From assembly GCA_947489705.1 (NCBI GenBank), contig CANLEQ010000002.1:237928-301927 (forward strand): a stretch of 64,000 nt of DNA, in the 5' to 3' direction. The DNA comes from an uncultured Paracoccaceae bacterium. Its GTDB lineage: Bacteria; Pseudomonadota; Alphaproteobacteria; Rhodobacterales; Rhodobacteraceae. A model generated the notes under the pieces. The model was not told where the DNA came from. It searched no databases and saw nothing but the letters and a program-made list of their open reading frames with translations. Made by a program: the position numbers and the translations under genes. The number at the start of each line of letters is the position of its first letter. The stretch's first letter is position 1. Of this stretch, positions 1-8,728 are shown piece by piece.

Positions 1-2
1 TG

Positions 3-101
3 GGCTCGGCGTGCTTCGCGCTCAAGCCCACCATACGTTTCGCGCGCGAAATTCGGCTGGCCGCGATGGGCGACGAGGAGGACCTCGCGGAACGCGAGTG
101 A
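3..101 (+). CDS. C-terminal end of an unidentified gene (partial)
   Basis: An open frame enters from the left edge and stops with TGA about 80 bases before pheT. The readable tail ends in MGDEEDLAERE, a charged, non-repetitive end that looks like a real C-terminus, but 32 residues are too few to assign a family. The strand and position suggest a gene just upstream of pheT. The GTTTCGCGCGCGAAAT palindrome lies inside this frame, so a chance open frame remains possible. Confidence 0.35.
   Translation, partial: GSACFALKPTIRFAREIRLAAMGDEEDLAERE
37..52. other. GTTTCGCGCGCGAAA palindrome, copy 1
   Basis: The 14-base core TTTCGCGCGCGAAA (38-51) is a perfect palindrome. Two 16-base versions, GTTTCGCGCGCGAAAC, lie at 11972 and 50144. 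This copy ends in T instead of C and lies in the partial reading frame at the window edge. Function unknown; see the finding on this repeat. Confidence 0.4.
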
Positions 102-183
102 CGACCGCTCTGAGCCGCATGCCTTCCAATCGGACCCGTGCCGGGATACGCACGCACCCAATAGTCAAAATCGGACCCGCGAC

Positions 184-2580
184 ATGAAATTCACCCTCTC
201 CTGGCTGCGCGACCATCTCGAGACCGAGGCGGGCGTCGACGAGATCGCCGAGACGCTGACCGATCTGGGCCTCGAGGTCGAGGAGGTCACCGACCCCGCC
301 GCGCGGCTGCACGATTTCACGCTGGGCTTCGTCGAAAGCGCCGAGAAGCATCCCGATGCCGACCGCCTGAAAGTCTGTCAGGTCGCGACCGACGCGGGCG
401 TGAAGCAGATCATCTGCGGCGCCCCCAATGCCCGCGCGGGCATCACCGTCGTCGTCGCCAGGCCCGGTACATATGTCCCCGGCATCGACACCACGATCCA
501 GGTCGGCAAGATCCGCGGGGTCGAGAGCCACGGCATGATGGCCTCCGAACGCGAGATGGAGCTCAGCGACGAACATTCCGGCATCATCGAGTTGCCCTCG
601 GGCGAGGTCGGTCAGCGGTTCAGCGATTGGCTGGCCACGAACGACCCGACCCGGATCGACCCGGTGATCGAGATCGCGATCACGCCGAACCGGCAGGATG
701 CGCTCGGGGTTCGCGGCATCGCGCGCGATCTCGCGGCGCGCGGCCTCGGCACGCTGAAACCGGCACCCGAAGCGCGGATCGAAGGCAGCTTTCCCTGCCC
801 CATCGGCGTCACCATCGACGACGACGCCCTTTCCCATGCGCCGCATTTCGCCGGGCGCCTGATCCGCGGCGTAACGAACGGACCCTCGCCCGCCTGGCTT
901 CAGGCGCGGCTCAAGGCGATCGGGCTGCGTCCGATCTCGGCGCTGGTCGACATCACCAACTTCTTCACCTTCGATCGCAACCGTCCGCTGCATGTCTTCG
1001 ATGCCGTCAAGGTCACGGGCGACCTGCGGGTGCATCTGGCGCGCGGCGGCGAGACGCTGGAGGCGCTGGACGAGCGCAGCTACACCTTCCCCGAAGGCGC
1101 GCTCGCCATCTCGGACGATCGCGGCGTGGAATCCATCGCCGGCATCATGGGGGGCGCGCCCTCGGGTGTGAGCGACGAGACCACGGACGTGTTCGTCGAA
1201 TCCGCGTGGTGGGACCTCGTCACCATCGCCCGGACGGGACGCGCGATGAAGATCCACTCGGATGCCCGCTACCGGTTCGAGCGGGGCGTGGACCCGGCCT
1301 TCACGCGGCCCGGCCTCGACCTCGCGACGCAGATGATCCTCGATCTCTGCGGCGGCGAGGCGTCGGAGGCGGTCGAGGCCGGGGCGCCCGCGATCGAAGA
1401 GCGATCCTACCGGCTCGACACGACACGCGTGCAGAGCCTCGTCGGCATGGAGATCGCGCCCGACGCGCAGCGCAAGACGCTGGAATCGCTGGGCTTCAAG
1501 CTCGACGGAGACATGGCGCACGTCCCCACCTGGCGGCGCGACGTTCAGGGCGAGGCCGACCTCGTGGAAGAGGTCGCGCGCATGGCATCGCTCACCCACC
1601 TCGCGCCGCAGCCTATGCCGCGGGAGCGGCCCGGCGTGCCCGCGCCGATCCTGACCACGGGCCAGAAGGCCGAACAGACCGCCCGCCGCACCTGTGCCGC
1701 GCTGGGATACAACGAGGTCGTCAGCTATTCCTTCATCGACAAGGCCGCCGCGGCACTCTTTGCCGGCGGCAACGATGCATCGATGCTCGAAAACCCGATC
1801 TCGTCGGAGATGAGCCATCTGCGCCCCTCGCTCCTGCCGGGCCTTCTTCAGGCCGCGACGCGCAACATGAAGCGCGGACAGCCGGATCTGGCGCTCTTCG
1901 AGGTCGGGACGGTGTTCTCGGGTGGCGAACCCGGCGAACAGGCCGTCCAGATGGCCGGGATCCTGACGGGGCGCACCGGCCCCAAGGACGTTCATGGCAG
2001 CGCCCGGGCCGTCGACCTGTTCGACGCCAAGGCGGATCTGCTCGCCATTCTCGGCGGCCTGAACGCGCCCGCCAAGACGCAGATCCTGCGCGGCGGCGAG
2101 GGCTGGTGGCATCCGGGCCGGCACGGGCGCGTCTGTCTCGGGCCGAAAAAGACCCTGGCCGTGTTCGGCGAACTGCATCCCCGTATCCTGCGCGCGATGG
2201 GGATTCGGACCGGCGCGGTGGCCTTCACGATCTGGCCGGACGAAATTCCCGTCCCCCGCAACCAGGGGCATGCCCGCGCGCCGCTCGAGCTTGCCGATCT
2301 GCAGGCGGTGGAACGCGACTTCGCCTTCGTCGTCGATGCGGATGTCGAGGCCGCGACCATCGTGAATGCGGCGCAGGGCGCGGACAAGGCGCTGATCGAC
2401 GATGTCCGGGTCTTCGACCAGTTCGTCGGCGGCGCGCTCGGCGAGGACAAGAAATCCCTTGCCATCACCGTGCGGCTGCAACCGCGCGGCGAAACACTCA
2501 CCGATGCGCAGATCGAGGCCGTCGCCAAGGCCGTCGTCGCCAAGGTCGAAAAGGCCAGCGGCGGAACGCTGCGCGGCTGA
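184..2580 (+). CDS. pheT: Phenylalanine--tRNA ligase beta subunit
   Basis: This is the beta chain of the cytosolic alpha2-beta2 phenylalanyl-tRNA synthetase, which charges tRNA-Phe. The 798-residue product has the full family length and begins MKFTLSWLRDHL, the usual start. Around residues 45-150 is the tRNA-binding (EMAP/OB-like) domain, including a KVCQVATDAG stretch, and the middle holds the B3/B4 editing and B5 domains. The C-terminal end has the ferredoxin-like anticodon-binding domain (VERDFAFVVDADVEAATIV). The alpha subunit pheS is not in the window and probably lies upstream. The stop overlaps the next start as TGATG, so the exporter behind it is probably co-translated. Nothing looks broken. 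Confidence 0.98.
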   Translation: MKFTLSWLRDHLETEAGVDEIAETLTDLGLEVEEVTDPAARLHDFTLGFVESAEKHPDADRLKVCQVATDAGVKQIICGAPNARAGITVVVARPGTYVPGIDTTIQVGKIRGVESHGMMASEREMELSDEHSGIIELPSGEVGQRFSDWLATNDPTRIDPVIEIAITPNRQDALGVRGIARDLAARGLGTLKPAPEARIEGSFPCPIGVTIDDDALSHAPHFAGRLIRGVTNGPSPAWLQARLKAIGLRPISALVDITNFFTFDRNRPLHVFDAVKVTGDLRVHLARGGETLEALDERSYTFPEGALAISDDRGVESIAGIMGGAPSGVSDETTDVFVESAWWDLVTIARTGRAMKIHSDARYRFERGVDPAFTRPGLDLATQMILDLCGGEASEAVEAGAPAIEERSYRLDTTRVQSLVGMEIAPDAQRKTLESLGFKLDGDMAHVPTWRRDVQGEADLVEEVARMASLTHLAPQPMPRERPGVPAPILTTGQKAEQTARRTCAALGYNEVVSYSFIDKAAAALFAGGNDASMLENPISSEMSHLRPSLLPGLLQAATRNMKRGQPDLALFEVGTVFSGGEPGEQAVQMAGILTGRTGPKDVHGSARAVDLFDAKADLLAILGGLNAPAKTQILRGGEGWWHPGRHGRVCLGPKKTLAVFGELHPRILRAMGIRTGAVAFTIWPDEIPVPRNQGHARAPLELADLQAVERDFAFVVDADVEAATIVNAAQGADKALIDDVRVFDQFVGGALGEDKKSLAITVRLQPRGETLTDAQIEAVAKAVVAKVEKASGGTLRG

Positions 2581-3443
2581 TGCGGGCGGCCGCGGTCGCC
2601 GCCATCGTCGTGGCGGCGATGCTCTGGGGCACGACCGGCACGATCCAGGCGGTTCTGCCCGAGGGGCGCGAGCCGCTCGCGGTTGGTGCCCTGCGCCTGA
2701 TGATCGGAGCGGTCTCGCTGATCGTGCTGGCCGCATTCCAGCGCGCGCGAGTGCCGCGCGGGATGCCCTGGCCGGGCGTGGTGTTCGCCGCGGCCGCCAT
2801 CGCGGGCTACAACCTGCTGTTCTTTCATGCGGTGACGCTTGCCGGGGTGGGGATCGGCACGGCCGTCACGATCGGCAGCGCACCGATCTGGGCCAGCCTC
2901 TTCGAACTTGTCGTCCTGCGCCGGGGGCCGGGCCTGCTGCGCGGCGCGGGACAGGCCGTGTCGATCTGCGGCGTGGCGTTGCTGGGGCTTGCCGGCGGCG
3001 CGGTCGCGTCGGCCCCGGGGGTGGCGCTCTCGCTTGGCGCGGGCGCTTGCTACGCCGCCTATTCGCTGGCGACCAGCCGCGTGTCGGGCCGCGCGCCACC
3101 GGCAATCATCGCCGCGGCGACGTTCACCCTGGCCGCCCTTCTCGCGGCGCCGATCCTGGTCATCCTGCCGCCCGTCTGGATCGCGGGGCCCTCCTCCTGG
3201 GCGGCGTTGGTCTTTCTGGGGGCGGGCGCCACGGGACTTTCCTACGCGCTCTATACCTGGGGGCTCGGGCGGGTGGCCGCATCCACCGCGGTGACGCTGG
3301 CACTGGCCGAACCCGTCACGGCATGGCTGCTCGCCACCCTCTTCGTGGGCGAAGAGGTGACGGTGCGTTCGCTGACCGGCGTGTCGCTGATCCTCGTCGG
3401 GCTTGCCATCGTCGCCGGCCTTCCGCGGAACCGCGGTCGATGA
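2580..3443 (+). CDS. DMT-superfamily (EamA) transporter
   Basis: This predicted inner-membrane protein of 287 residues has about ten hydrophobic segments in two EamA repeats. The first repeat starts at VAAMLWGTTGTIQAV and the second at ACYAAYSLATSR. The family exports amino acids, metabolites or drugs, and the substrate cannot be read from the sequence. Its ATG shares a base with the pheT stop (TGATG), implying co-transcription without a functional link being obvious. It is one of four DMT exporters in the window (others at 19140, 29144 and 42268). Confidence 0.88.
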   Translation: MRAAAVAAIVVAAMLWGTTGTIQAVLPEGREPLAVGALRLMIGAVSLIVLAAFQRARVPRGMPWPGVVFAAAAIAGYNLLFFHAVTLAGVGIGTAVTIGSAPIWASLFELVVLRRGPGLLRGAGQAVSICGVALLGLAGGAVASAPGVALSLGAGACYAAYSLATSRVSGRAPPAIIAAATFTLAALLAAPILVILPPVWIAGPSSWAALVFLGAGATGLSYALYTWGLGRVAASTAVTLALAEPVTAWLLATLFVGEEVTVRSLTGVSLILVGLAIVAGLPRNRGR

Positions 3444-3452
3444 GATCCGCGC

Positions 3453-4193
3453 CTATCCCCGCCCGACGAACGGCATGGCGCTCGCCATCACGGTCATGAA
3501 CTGGACATTCGCGTCGAGCGGCAGGGACGCCATGTGCAGGACCGAACTCGCGACGTGGCTGGCATCCATGACCGGCTCGACCTTGCGGCTGCCATCGGCC
3601 TGCGGCACGCCCCTGGTCATCTTCTCGGCCATGTCGGTCAGCGCGTTGCCGATGTCGATCTGGCCGCAGGCGATCCCGAAGGGCCGCCCGTCGAGGCTCA
3701 CCGTGCGGGTCAGCCCCGTGACCGCGTGTTTCGACATCGTGTAGGCCGCCGATCCCGGGCGCGGCACATGCGCCGAGATCGAGCCGTTGTTGATGATGCG
3801 CCCGCCCTGGGGATCCTGCCGACGCATCAGACCGAAGGCCGCGCGCGCGCACAGGAACATGCCGGTCACGTTGGTGTCGATCAGCCTGCGGAAATCCTCC
3901 ACTGCGATCTCGTCGAGGGTGCCGTCGCCGATATTCATGCCGGCATTGTTGAAGAGCGCGTCGAGCCGGCCCCATTCCTGCGCGACCTTGACGAAGGTTT
4001 CGGTGACCGCACCCTCGTCGGTCACGTCGGTCGGCAGGATCAGCGTATCTGCGTCGTGACCTTCGGCCGTTTCGCGCAAGGCGTCCTCGCGACGGCCCAC
4101 CAGCGCCACGCGCCAGCCCGCATCGAGGAACGCGCGGGCGGTGGTGCGGCCGATGCCGCTGCTCGCGCCGGTGATCAGGATGGTCTGCGTCAT
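3453..4193 (-). CDS. SDR-family oxidoreductase
   Basis: This is a classical short-chain dehydrogenase of 246 residues. It has the N-terminal dinucleotide motif TGASSGIG (residues 8-15), an FNNAGMN motif, a catalytic serine in NNGSISAHV and the YTMSK (YxxxK) pair. The chosen ATG gives the standard N-terminus MTQTILITGASSGIG; a longer open frame upstream is not protein-like. It starts 10 bases from the stop of the IlvD/Edd gene and reads the same way, so it is probably the last gene of that unit. It probably oxidises or reduces a polyol or sugar-acid intermediate. The substrate and cofactor preference are not determined. Confidence 0.88.
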   Translation of the reverse strand: MTQTILITGASSGIGRTTARAFLDAGWRVALVGRREDALRETAEGHDADTLILPTDVTDEGAVTETFVKVAQEWGRLDALFNNAGMNIGDGTLDEIAVEDFRRLIDTNVTGMFLCARAAFGLMRRQDPQGGRIINNGSISAHVPRPGSAAYTMSKHAVTGLTRTVSLDGRPFGIACGQIDIGNALTDMAEKMTRGVPQADGSRKVEPVMDASHVASSVLHMASLPLDANVQFMTVMASAMPFVGRG

Positions 4194-4203
4194 GGAAATA
4201 TCC

Positions 4204-5985
4204 TCAATGGTTGTCGCGCGGCAGGGATTGGCGGATGCGTTGATAGGCGGTCGCGAGTTCGAGGCAGCCGCCCTGCGCGAGCTGGCCGACATTGGTGCGG
4301 TAGATCTCTTCCCAGGGCGTCTGGTGGACGAGCTCGGGCGCTTCCCATGCGGCCTTGCGCTCCTCCCATTCCTCGTCCGGAACGAGCGCGTCCAGCGTGC
4401 CCGCATTGAGGTCGAGCTTCACCCGGTCCCCCGTCCTGAGATAGGCGAGGCCGCCCCCGACCACCGATTCGGGCGAGGCGTTGAGGATCGACGGGCTTTC
4501 CGACGTTCCCGATTGCCGCCCGTCGCCGACCGTGGGCAGGTGCGTGACGCCCCCGCGCAGCACGGAGGCCGGCGGCATCATGTTGACCACCTCGGCCGAG
4601 CCGGGATAGCCCACGCAGCCCACGCCGCGGATGAAGAGGATCGTGGAATCGTCGATCTCCAGCGACACGTCGTTGATCCGGTCGTGGTAATCCTCAGGCC
4701 CCTCGAAGACGACGGCCCGCGCCTCGTAGGTGCCCTCGCTGCCCGGCGTGTCGATGTAGCGGCGGCGGAAATCCTCGGAGATCACGCTGGTCTTCATCAG
4801 CGCGGAGTCGAAGAGGTTCCCCGAAAGGACGACGAATCCGGCATTGCTCCTGAGCGGTGCGTCGTAGGGGGCGATGACCTCGTGGTCGACGCTGTCGCGC
4901 CCGGCGATGTTCTCGCCCATCGTCTTGCCGGTGGCGGTCATGCAGGTCTCGTGGATCCGCCCCGCCTTGGCGAGTTCGGCCATGATCGCCGGCACGCCGC
5001 CCGCGCGATGGAACGATTCGCCGAGATAGGCGCCGGCCGGCTGCATGTTGAGCAGGAGCGGCACATCGTAGCCCACCTTCTGCCAGTCCGTCACGTCGAG
5101 CTCGACGCCCGCATGGCGCGCGACGGCCTGCAGATGCGGCGGCGCGTTGGTCGAGCCGCCGATGGCCGAATTCACCACGATCGCGTTCTCGAACGCTTCG
5201 CGGGTCAGGATGTCCGACGGCTTGAGATCCTCGTAGGCCATCTCGACGATGCGCCGGCCGGTGAGGTATGCCATCTCCATCCGCTCGCGGAACGGCGCGG
5301 GGATGGCCGAACATCCCGTCAGGCACATGCCCAGCGCCTCGGCCATCGCGTTCATCGTGCTGGCCGTGCCCATTGTGTTGCAATGGCCGAGCGACGGCGC
5401 GGAGGCGCAGGCACGGTCCATGAACTCGTCGTAGTCGATCTTGCCCTCGGCCAGCAGGCGGCGCGCTTCCCAGATCACGCCCCCCGAGCCCACGCGCTTG
5501 CCCTTGAACCAACCATCGAGCATCGGTCCGCCGTTGAGCGTGATGGCCGGGATGTCCATCGTCGCCGCCCCCATCAGCATGGCGGGGGTGGTCTTGTCGC
5601 AGCCGGTCGTCAGCACCACCGCGTCGATCGGATAGCCGTGCAGCACCTCGACCAGCCCCAGATAGGTGAGGTTCCGGTCGAGCGCCGCCGTCGGCCGCTT
5701 GCCGGTCTCCTGGATCGGGTGGACGGGAAACTCCATCGGGATGCCGCCCGCGTCGCGGATGCCGCTCTTGATCCGGTCCATGAGAAAGACGTGGATCTTG
5801 TTGCAGGGCGCGATGTCGCTGCCGGTCTGGGCGATGCCGATGATCGGCTTGCCGCCCTGCAGCTCCGCCCGGCTGTATTCCTGATTCTGGTAACGCTCGA
5901 TATAAAGGGCGGTCATGCCCGGGTTGTTGGGATTGTCGAACCATTCCTGGGAACGGAACCGCTTGTTCGCTCGGGTGTCGGCCAT
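4204..5985 (-). CDS. IlvD/Edd-family sugar-acid dehydratase (xylonate/arabonate type)
   Basis: This Fe-S dehydratase of 593 residues converts an aldonic acid to its 2-keto-3-deoxy acid. From memory it closely resembles D-xylonate and L-arabonate dehydratases such as Caulobacter XylD: SQEWFDNPNNPGMTALY near the N-terminus, GIAQTGSDIAPCN (a likely cluster cysteine), TTGCDKTTPAMLMGA, LGHCNTMGTASTMNA and GDGRQSGTSESPSILN. These features and the sugar-acid neighbourhood argue against the dihydroxy-acid dehydratase of branched-chain amino acid synthesis. A TGGTATACCA palindrome 58 bases upstream, inside the end of the phyH gene, probably controls it. An SDR follows 10 bases downstream. The exact substrate is unknown. 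Confidence 0.9.
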   Translation of the reverse strand: MADTRANKRFRSQEWFDNPNNPGMTALYIERYQNQEYSRAELQGGKPIIGIAQTGSDIAPCNKIHVFLMDRIKSGIRDAGGIPMEFPVHPIQETGKRPTAALDRNLTYLGLVEVLHGYPIDAVVLTTGCDKTTPAMLMGAATMDIPAITLNGGPMLDGWFKGKRVGSGGVIWEARRLLAEGKIDYDEFMDRACASAPSLGHCNTMGTASTMNAMAEALGMCLTGCSAIPAPFRERMEMAYLTGRRIVEMAYEDLKPSDILTREAFENAIVVNSAIGGSTNAPPHLQAVARHAGVELDVTDWQKVGYDVPLLLNMQPAGAYLGESFHRAGGVPAIMAELAKAGRIHETCMTATGKTMGENIAGRDSVDHEVIAPYDAPLRSNAGFVVLSGNLFDSALMKTSVISEDFRRRYIDTPGSEGTYEARAVVFEGPEDYHDRINDVSLEIDDSTILFIRGVGCVGYPGSAEVVNMMPPASVLRGGVTHLPTVGDGRQSGTSESPSILNASPESVVGGGLAYLRTGDRVKLDLNAGTLDALVPDEEWEERKAAWEAPELVHQTPWEEIYRTNVGQLAQGGCLELATAYQRIRQSLPRDNH

Positions 5986-6036
5986 GTCGTCTTTTCCTCC
6001 TCGGGCGGCCTTTAGCCGCCGATCGGGGGAGAGTGT

Positions 6037-6990
6037 CTAATCTGGTATACCAAATTGCAAGAGGAATGATCTTGCCTCTTCGAGACGCGCGCCGTCTCCC
6101 CCGGAGAACGCCTGTTCGGGCTCGTCGGGACGCTGCGTCCCGAAGGGCGCGCCGGCGTCGGATGCCGCCGGCAACGGCATCGTGACGGGCACCTTCTCCA
6201 TCCGCGGGTCGAAGCAGGGTTCGCCCGTGACCATCCGATCCCGCACCGCGTCCCGGCAAAAGCCTGGGTATCGGGCGTCGGTATAAGGATTGCCGCCGTT
6301 AAGCGGCCAGGCATCGGCCGCCGAACATGTGAAGGACAGGGTCACACGGGCCCGGTCCGACATGTTCGCGCCCACGCCGTGAAGAAGACGCGCGTGGTGG
6401 ACGGTCATGCAGCCCGCCCGCCCTGTCAGCGGCACCGCCCGGCCCGCCTCGAAGAGCGGGTCGTCGGGATCGATGGCGCCCCGGACGATGCCGTTGGCGT
6501 GGTGCTCGAGGACCGGCCCGCGATGGCTGCCGGGAATGACCATCAAGGGGCCATTCTCGGAATCCACGTCCTCGAGCATCAGGCCGACCGTCAGAAGGTC
6601 GTCGTTCGTATGCGGATGGAAGGCCCAGTCCTGACGCCATTCGATCGCCGGGCCGCCCTTCGGGGCCTTGATCTCGAGGTTGGACGCCACCAGCGCCACG
6701 TCGGGCCCCAGAAGGTCGCGGAGCACCTCCGTGATACCGGACATGCGCAGCGCCTCGTCGAAACAGACATGGATCTTCTCGGGAACCGCGATACGCGTGA
6801 GCCGCGGCTCACGCGGCGAATGGCCGCGATCGAGTCCATAGACCACGTCGCTCCGTGTCACTTCCCGCGAGGCGTCGATCAGGACGCGGGCCACGCCTTG
6901 CATGTACGACAGATGATCCTTGCATACGACATCGTTGACCAGCAGATATCCATCGAGCGCGTAGGTCCGTTTCTGTGCGTCGCTCAGCAT
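6037..6990 (-). CDS. Phytanoyl-CoA dioxygenase (PhyH) family protein, iron-ligand His replaced by Arg
   Basis: The fold is that of Fe(II)/2-oxoglutarate hydroxylases (317 residues). The core runs from WRQDWAFHPHTNDD through GPLMVIPGSHRG to the distal HHARLLHG. In the family the first two iron ligands form an HxD motif, usually HQD, followed by this same sequence. Here it reads RQD, with a CGT codon, so one ligand is missing and oxygenase activity is doubtful. The ATG at 6990 is preceded by AGGAGAAGGAT and fits the family start; longer open frames upstream are not protein-like. The last codons contain operator A. It may be an impaired hydroxylase or a binding protein for a sugar acid. Confidence 0.82.
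   Translation of the reverse strand: MLSDAQKRTYALDGYLLVNDVVCKDHLSYMQGVARVLIDASREVTRSDVVYGLDRGHSPREPRLTRIAVPEKIHVCFDEALRMSGITEVLRDLLGPDVALVASNLEIKAPKGGPAIEWRQDWAFHPHTNDDLLTVGLMLEDVDSENGPLMVIPGSHRGPVLEHHANGIVRGAIDPDDPLFEAGRAVPLTGRAGCMTVHHARLLHGVGANMSDRARVTLSFTCSAADAWPLNGGNPYTDARYPGFCRDAVRDRMVTGEPCFDPRMEKVPVTMPLPAASDAGAPFGTQRPDEPEQAFSGGDGARLEEARSFLLQFGIPD
6043..6052. promoter_or_regulatory. Operator A: TGGTATACCA upstream of the dehydratase
   Basis: This perfect ten-base palindrome lies 58 bases upstream of the IlvD/Edd start. Its flanks (AATCTGGTATACCAAA) are identical over 16 bases to site C at 13626. GntR/FCD regulators commonly bind such short palindromes, and one is encoded at 12908. The site lies inside the last codons of phyH, where it encodes Phe-Gly-Ile-Pro. 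Confidence 0.75.
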
Positions 6991-7054
6991 ATCCTTCTCC
7001 TCCGTTTTCCGGCCATCTCTCTGTGTTTGGGCATGGTGGCGATTCAGTGGACGA

Positions 7055-7066
7055 TAGTTTATCAGA
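7055..7066. promoter_or_regulatory. Possible degenerate operator between phyH and the LysE gene
   Basis: TAGTTTATCA matches the TGGTATACCA operator at 7 of 10 positions, and the right flank (AGACTGCAA) resembles that of site A (AAATTGCAA). It lies between the divergent phyH and LysE/kdgK starts, where an operator would be expected if the whole island were one regulon. The match is weak. Confidence 0.3.
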
Positions 7067-7122
7067 CTGCAACTACCGCGAGAACGGAGGCCTTCGGTCT
7101 TGAGAAGCGACATTCTGTCCCA

Positions 7123-7722
7123 ATGCTGACCTTTGCGGCCGCCGTGTTCTTCCTGATCGTGACGCCCGGCCCCGGCGTCCTTTCGGCGGCGGGTGTGGGG
7201 TCGGGCTACGGGTTTCGCTCCGGATTCCGCTATCTCGCGGGGCTCTTCGTCGGCACGAACCTGGTCGCCGTCGCGGTGATCACGGGGCTTGGCGCGATCG
7301 TGCTGTCGGTGCCCGCGATCCGCTGGATCCTGATGGCCGCGTCGATCGCCTATCTTCTCTATCTGGCCCTCAGGATCGCCACGGCGGGCAGCAGGATCGC
7401 CTTCATCGAAAGCGCCAGCGCCCCCGGCATCGGCGCGGGCCTGCTGTTGCAGGCGATCAACCCCAAAGCCTATGCGGTCAACACCACGCTCTTCGCGGGC
7501 TTTCCCTACGCCCCCGAAAGCTATCCCTTCGAAGTGATCACCAAGCTGCTGATCGTCAACGCGATCTGGATCCCGATCCATCTGGCCTGGCTCTGGGCGG
7601 GGGCGTCGTTGCATCGCCTCGCGCTCGGCGAGAAGGCGCAGCGGCGCATCAACTACGCGATGGCGGCCTCCATGCTGGCGGTGGTCGCTCTGGCCCTGAT
7701 TTCCGGAATGAGACAGACATGA
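7123..7722 (+). CDS. LysE/RhtB-family exporter
   Basis: This small inner-membrane exporter has 199 residues and about six hydrophobic segments. It begins MLTFAAAVFFLIVTPGPG, and the early TPGPG motif is characteristic of LysE/RhtB amino-acid or metabolite exporters. The start at 7123 puts this motif in its usual place. The stop overlaps the kdgK start as ATGA, so the two are translationally coupled. In this setting it may vent an over-accumulating acid or amino-acid by-product, but the substrate is unknown. Confidence 0.85.
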   Translation: MLTFAAAVFFLIVTPGPGVLSAAGVGSGYGFRSGFRYLAGLFVGTNLVAVAVITGLGAIVLSVPAIRWILMAASIAYLLYLALRIATAGSRIAFIESASAPGIGAGLLLQAINPKAYAVNTTLFAGFPYAPESYPFEVITKLLIVNAIWIPIHLAWLWAGASLHRLALGEKAQRRINYAMAASMLAVVALALISGMRQT

Positions 7723-8633
7723 CAACGGACCGCAGCTTTCTTTCGATCGGCGAATGCATGGTGGAGCTGGCCCAGACGGGGCCCGACACCTACCGGCGGG
7801 GATTTGCCGGCGATACGTTCAACACGGCCTGGTACGCGCGCCGCCTGCTGCCCCCCGAATGGCGCGTGGCCTACGGAAGCTGCATCGGCACCGATACCGT
7901 CTCGGACGAGATGGCGGCCTTCATCGACGCCGAGGGAATTGACACGAGCACCCTGCGCCGCGTGCCCGAACGCAGCGTCGGCCTCTACATGATCTCGACC
8001 GAGAAGGGCGAGCGCAGCTTCTCCTACTGGCGCAGCCAATCGGCCGCGCGCCTGCTGGCCGACGACACGGACTGGCTCGACGGTTTGCTCAAGGATCGCG
8101 ACGTCATCCACCTCTCGGGCATCACCCTCGCCATCCTGCCGCAGGCGCATCGCAGCACCCTTTGCGCCGCGCTGCGCCGCGCCCGCGAGGAGGGCGCCTT
8201 CGTCTCCTTCGACACCAACCTGCGCCCGCGCCTCTGGGAGAGCGAGGAGGCCATGCGCGACGGGCTCACGATGGGGGCCGGCTCCGCGGATCTGGTCCTG
8301 CCGAGCTTCGACGAGGAAACGGATCTCTTCGGCGATCCGACCCCCGCCGATACCGTCGCGCGCTATCGCGACGGCGGCGCGCGCATGGTCGTGGTCAAGA
8401 ACGGCGGGGACGACGTCACGCTCTGGTCCGAGGGCGGCGTCGACACCACGCTCACCCCCGTCAGGGTGGAGGATCCGGTCGACACCACCGCCGCCGGCGA
8501 CAGTTTCGCCGCCGCCACTCTGGCGGGTCTCGGGCGCGGCGCCGCCCTCGACGCTGCGGTTCGCGACGCGATGGAGCTCTCGGCCAAGGTCATCCGGACG
8601 CCCGGCGCGCTGGCCCCGTCGATCTTCGAATAG
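7719..8633 (+). CDS. kdgK: PfkB-family sugar kinase, probable 2-keto-3-deoxygluconate kinase
   Basis: This cytoplasmic ribokinase-type kinase (304 residues) is predicted to phosphorylate 2-keto-3-deoxygluconate to KDPG for Entner-Doudoroff cleavage. Its N-terminus, FLSIGECMVEL, and the GFAGDTFNTAWY substrate-side motif are typical of KdgK. The C-terminal PfkB signature is DTTAAGDSFAAATL, with the catalytic Asp in AAGD (an unusual AA where most have GAGD). No KDPG aldolase gene is visible in the window, so the product must be processed elsewhere. It overlaps the LysE-type gene by four bases and precedes the operator B promoter region. Confidence 0.88.
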   Translation: MTTDRSFLSIGECMVELAQTGPDTYRRGFAGDTFNTAWYARRLLPPEWRVAYGSCIGTDTVSDEMAAFIDAEGIDTSTLRRVPERSVGLYMISTEKGERSFSYWRSQSAARLLADDTDWLDGLLKDRDVIHLSGITLAILPQAHRSTLCAALRRAREEGAFVSFDTNLRPRLWESEEAMRDGLTMGAGSADLVLPSFDEETDLFGDPTPADTVARYRDGGARMVVVKNGGDDVTLWSEGGVDTTLTPVRVEDPVDTTAAGDSFAAATLAGLGRGAALDAAVRDAMELSAKVIRTPGALAPSIFE

Positions 8634-8701
8634 CCGGACATGCCCGTCCGCGGCCCCGATCGCCCGGCGATCCCCCTTGAAAGTTCCCGCGCGGCGGGGT
8701 T

Positions 8702-8711
8702 TGGTATACCA
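8702..8711. promoter_or_regulatory. Operator B: TGGTATACCA upstream of the LtnD-UxaA-OtnI unit
   Basis: A perfect copy that extends to TTTGGTATACCAAA (8700-8713). It lies 17 bases in front of the dehydrogenase ATG at 8729, overlapping the expected promoter or early 5' leader. Binding there would repress the three genes 8729-11969. It is the longest palindrome of the set. Confidence 0.75.
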
Positions 8712-8728
8712 AATCGGGAGGAACATTC

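Noticed and set aside
22..2736. A 900-codon open frame antisense to pheT
   Set aside because: Shadow frame; pheT on the other strand has full-length family motifs.
4204..5985. Dihydroxy-acid dehydratase (ilvD) of branched-chain amino acid synthesis
   Set aside because: The N-terminal SQEWFDNPNNPGMTALY and neighbours fit the xylonate/arabonate dehydratase group.
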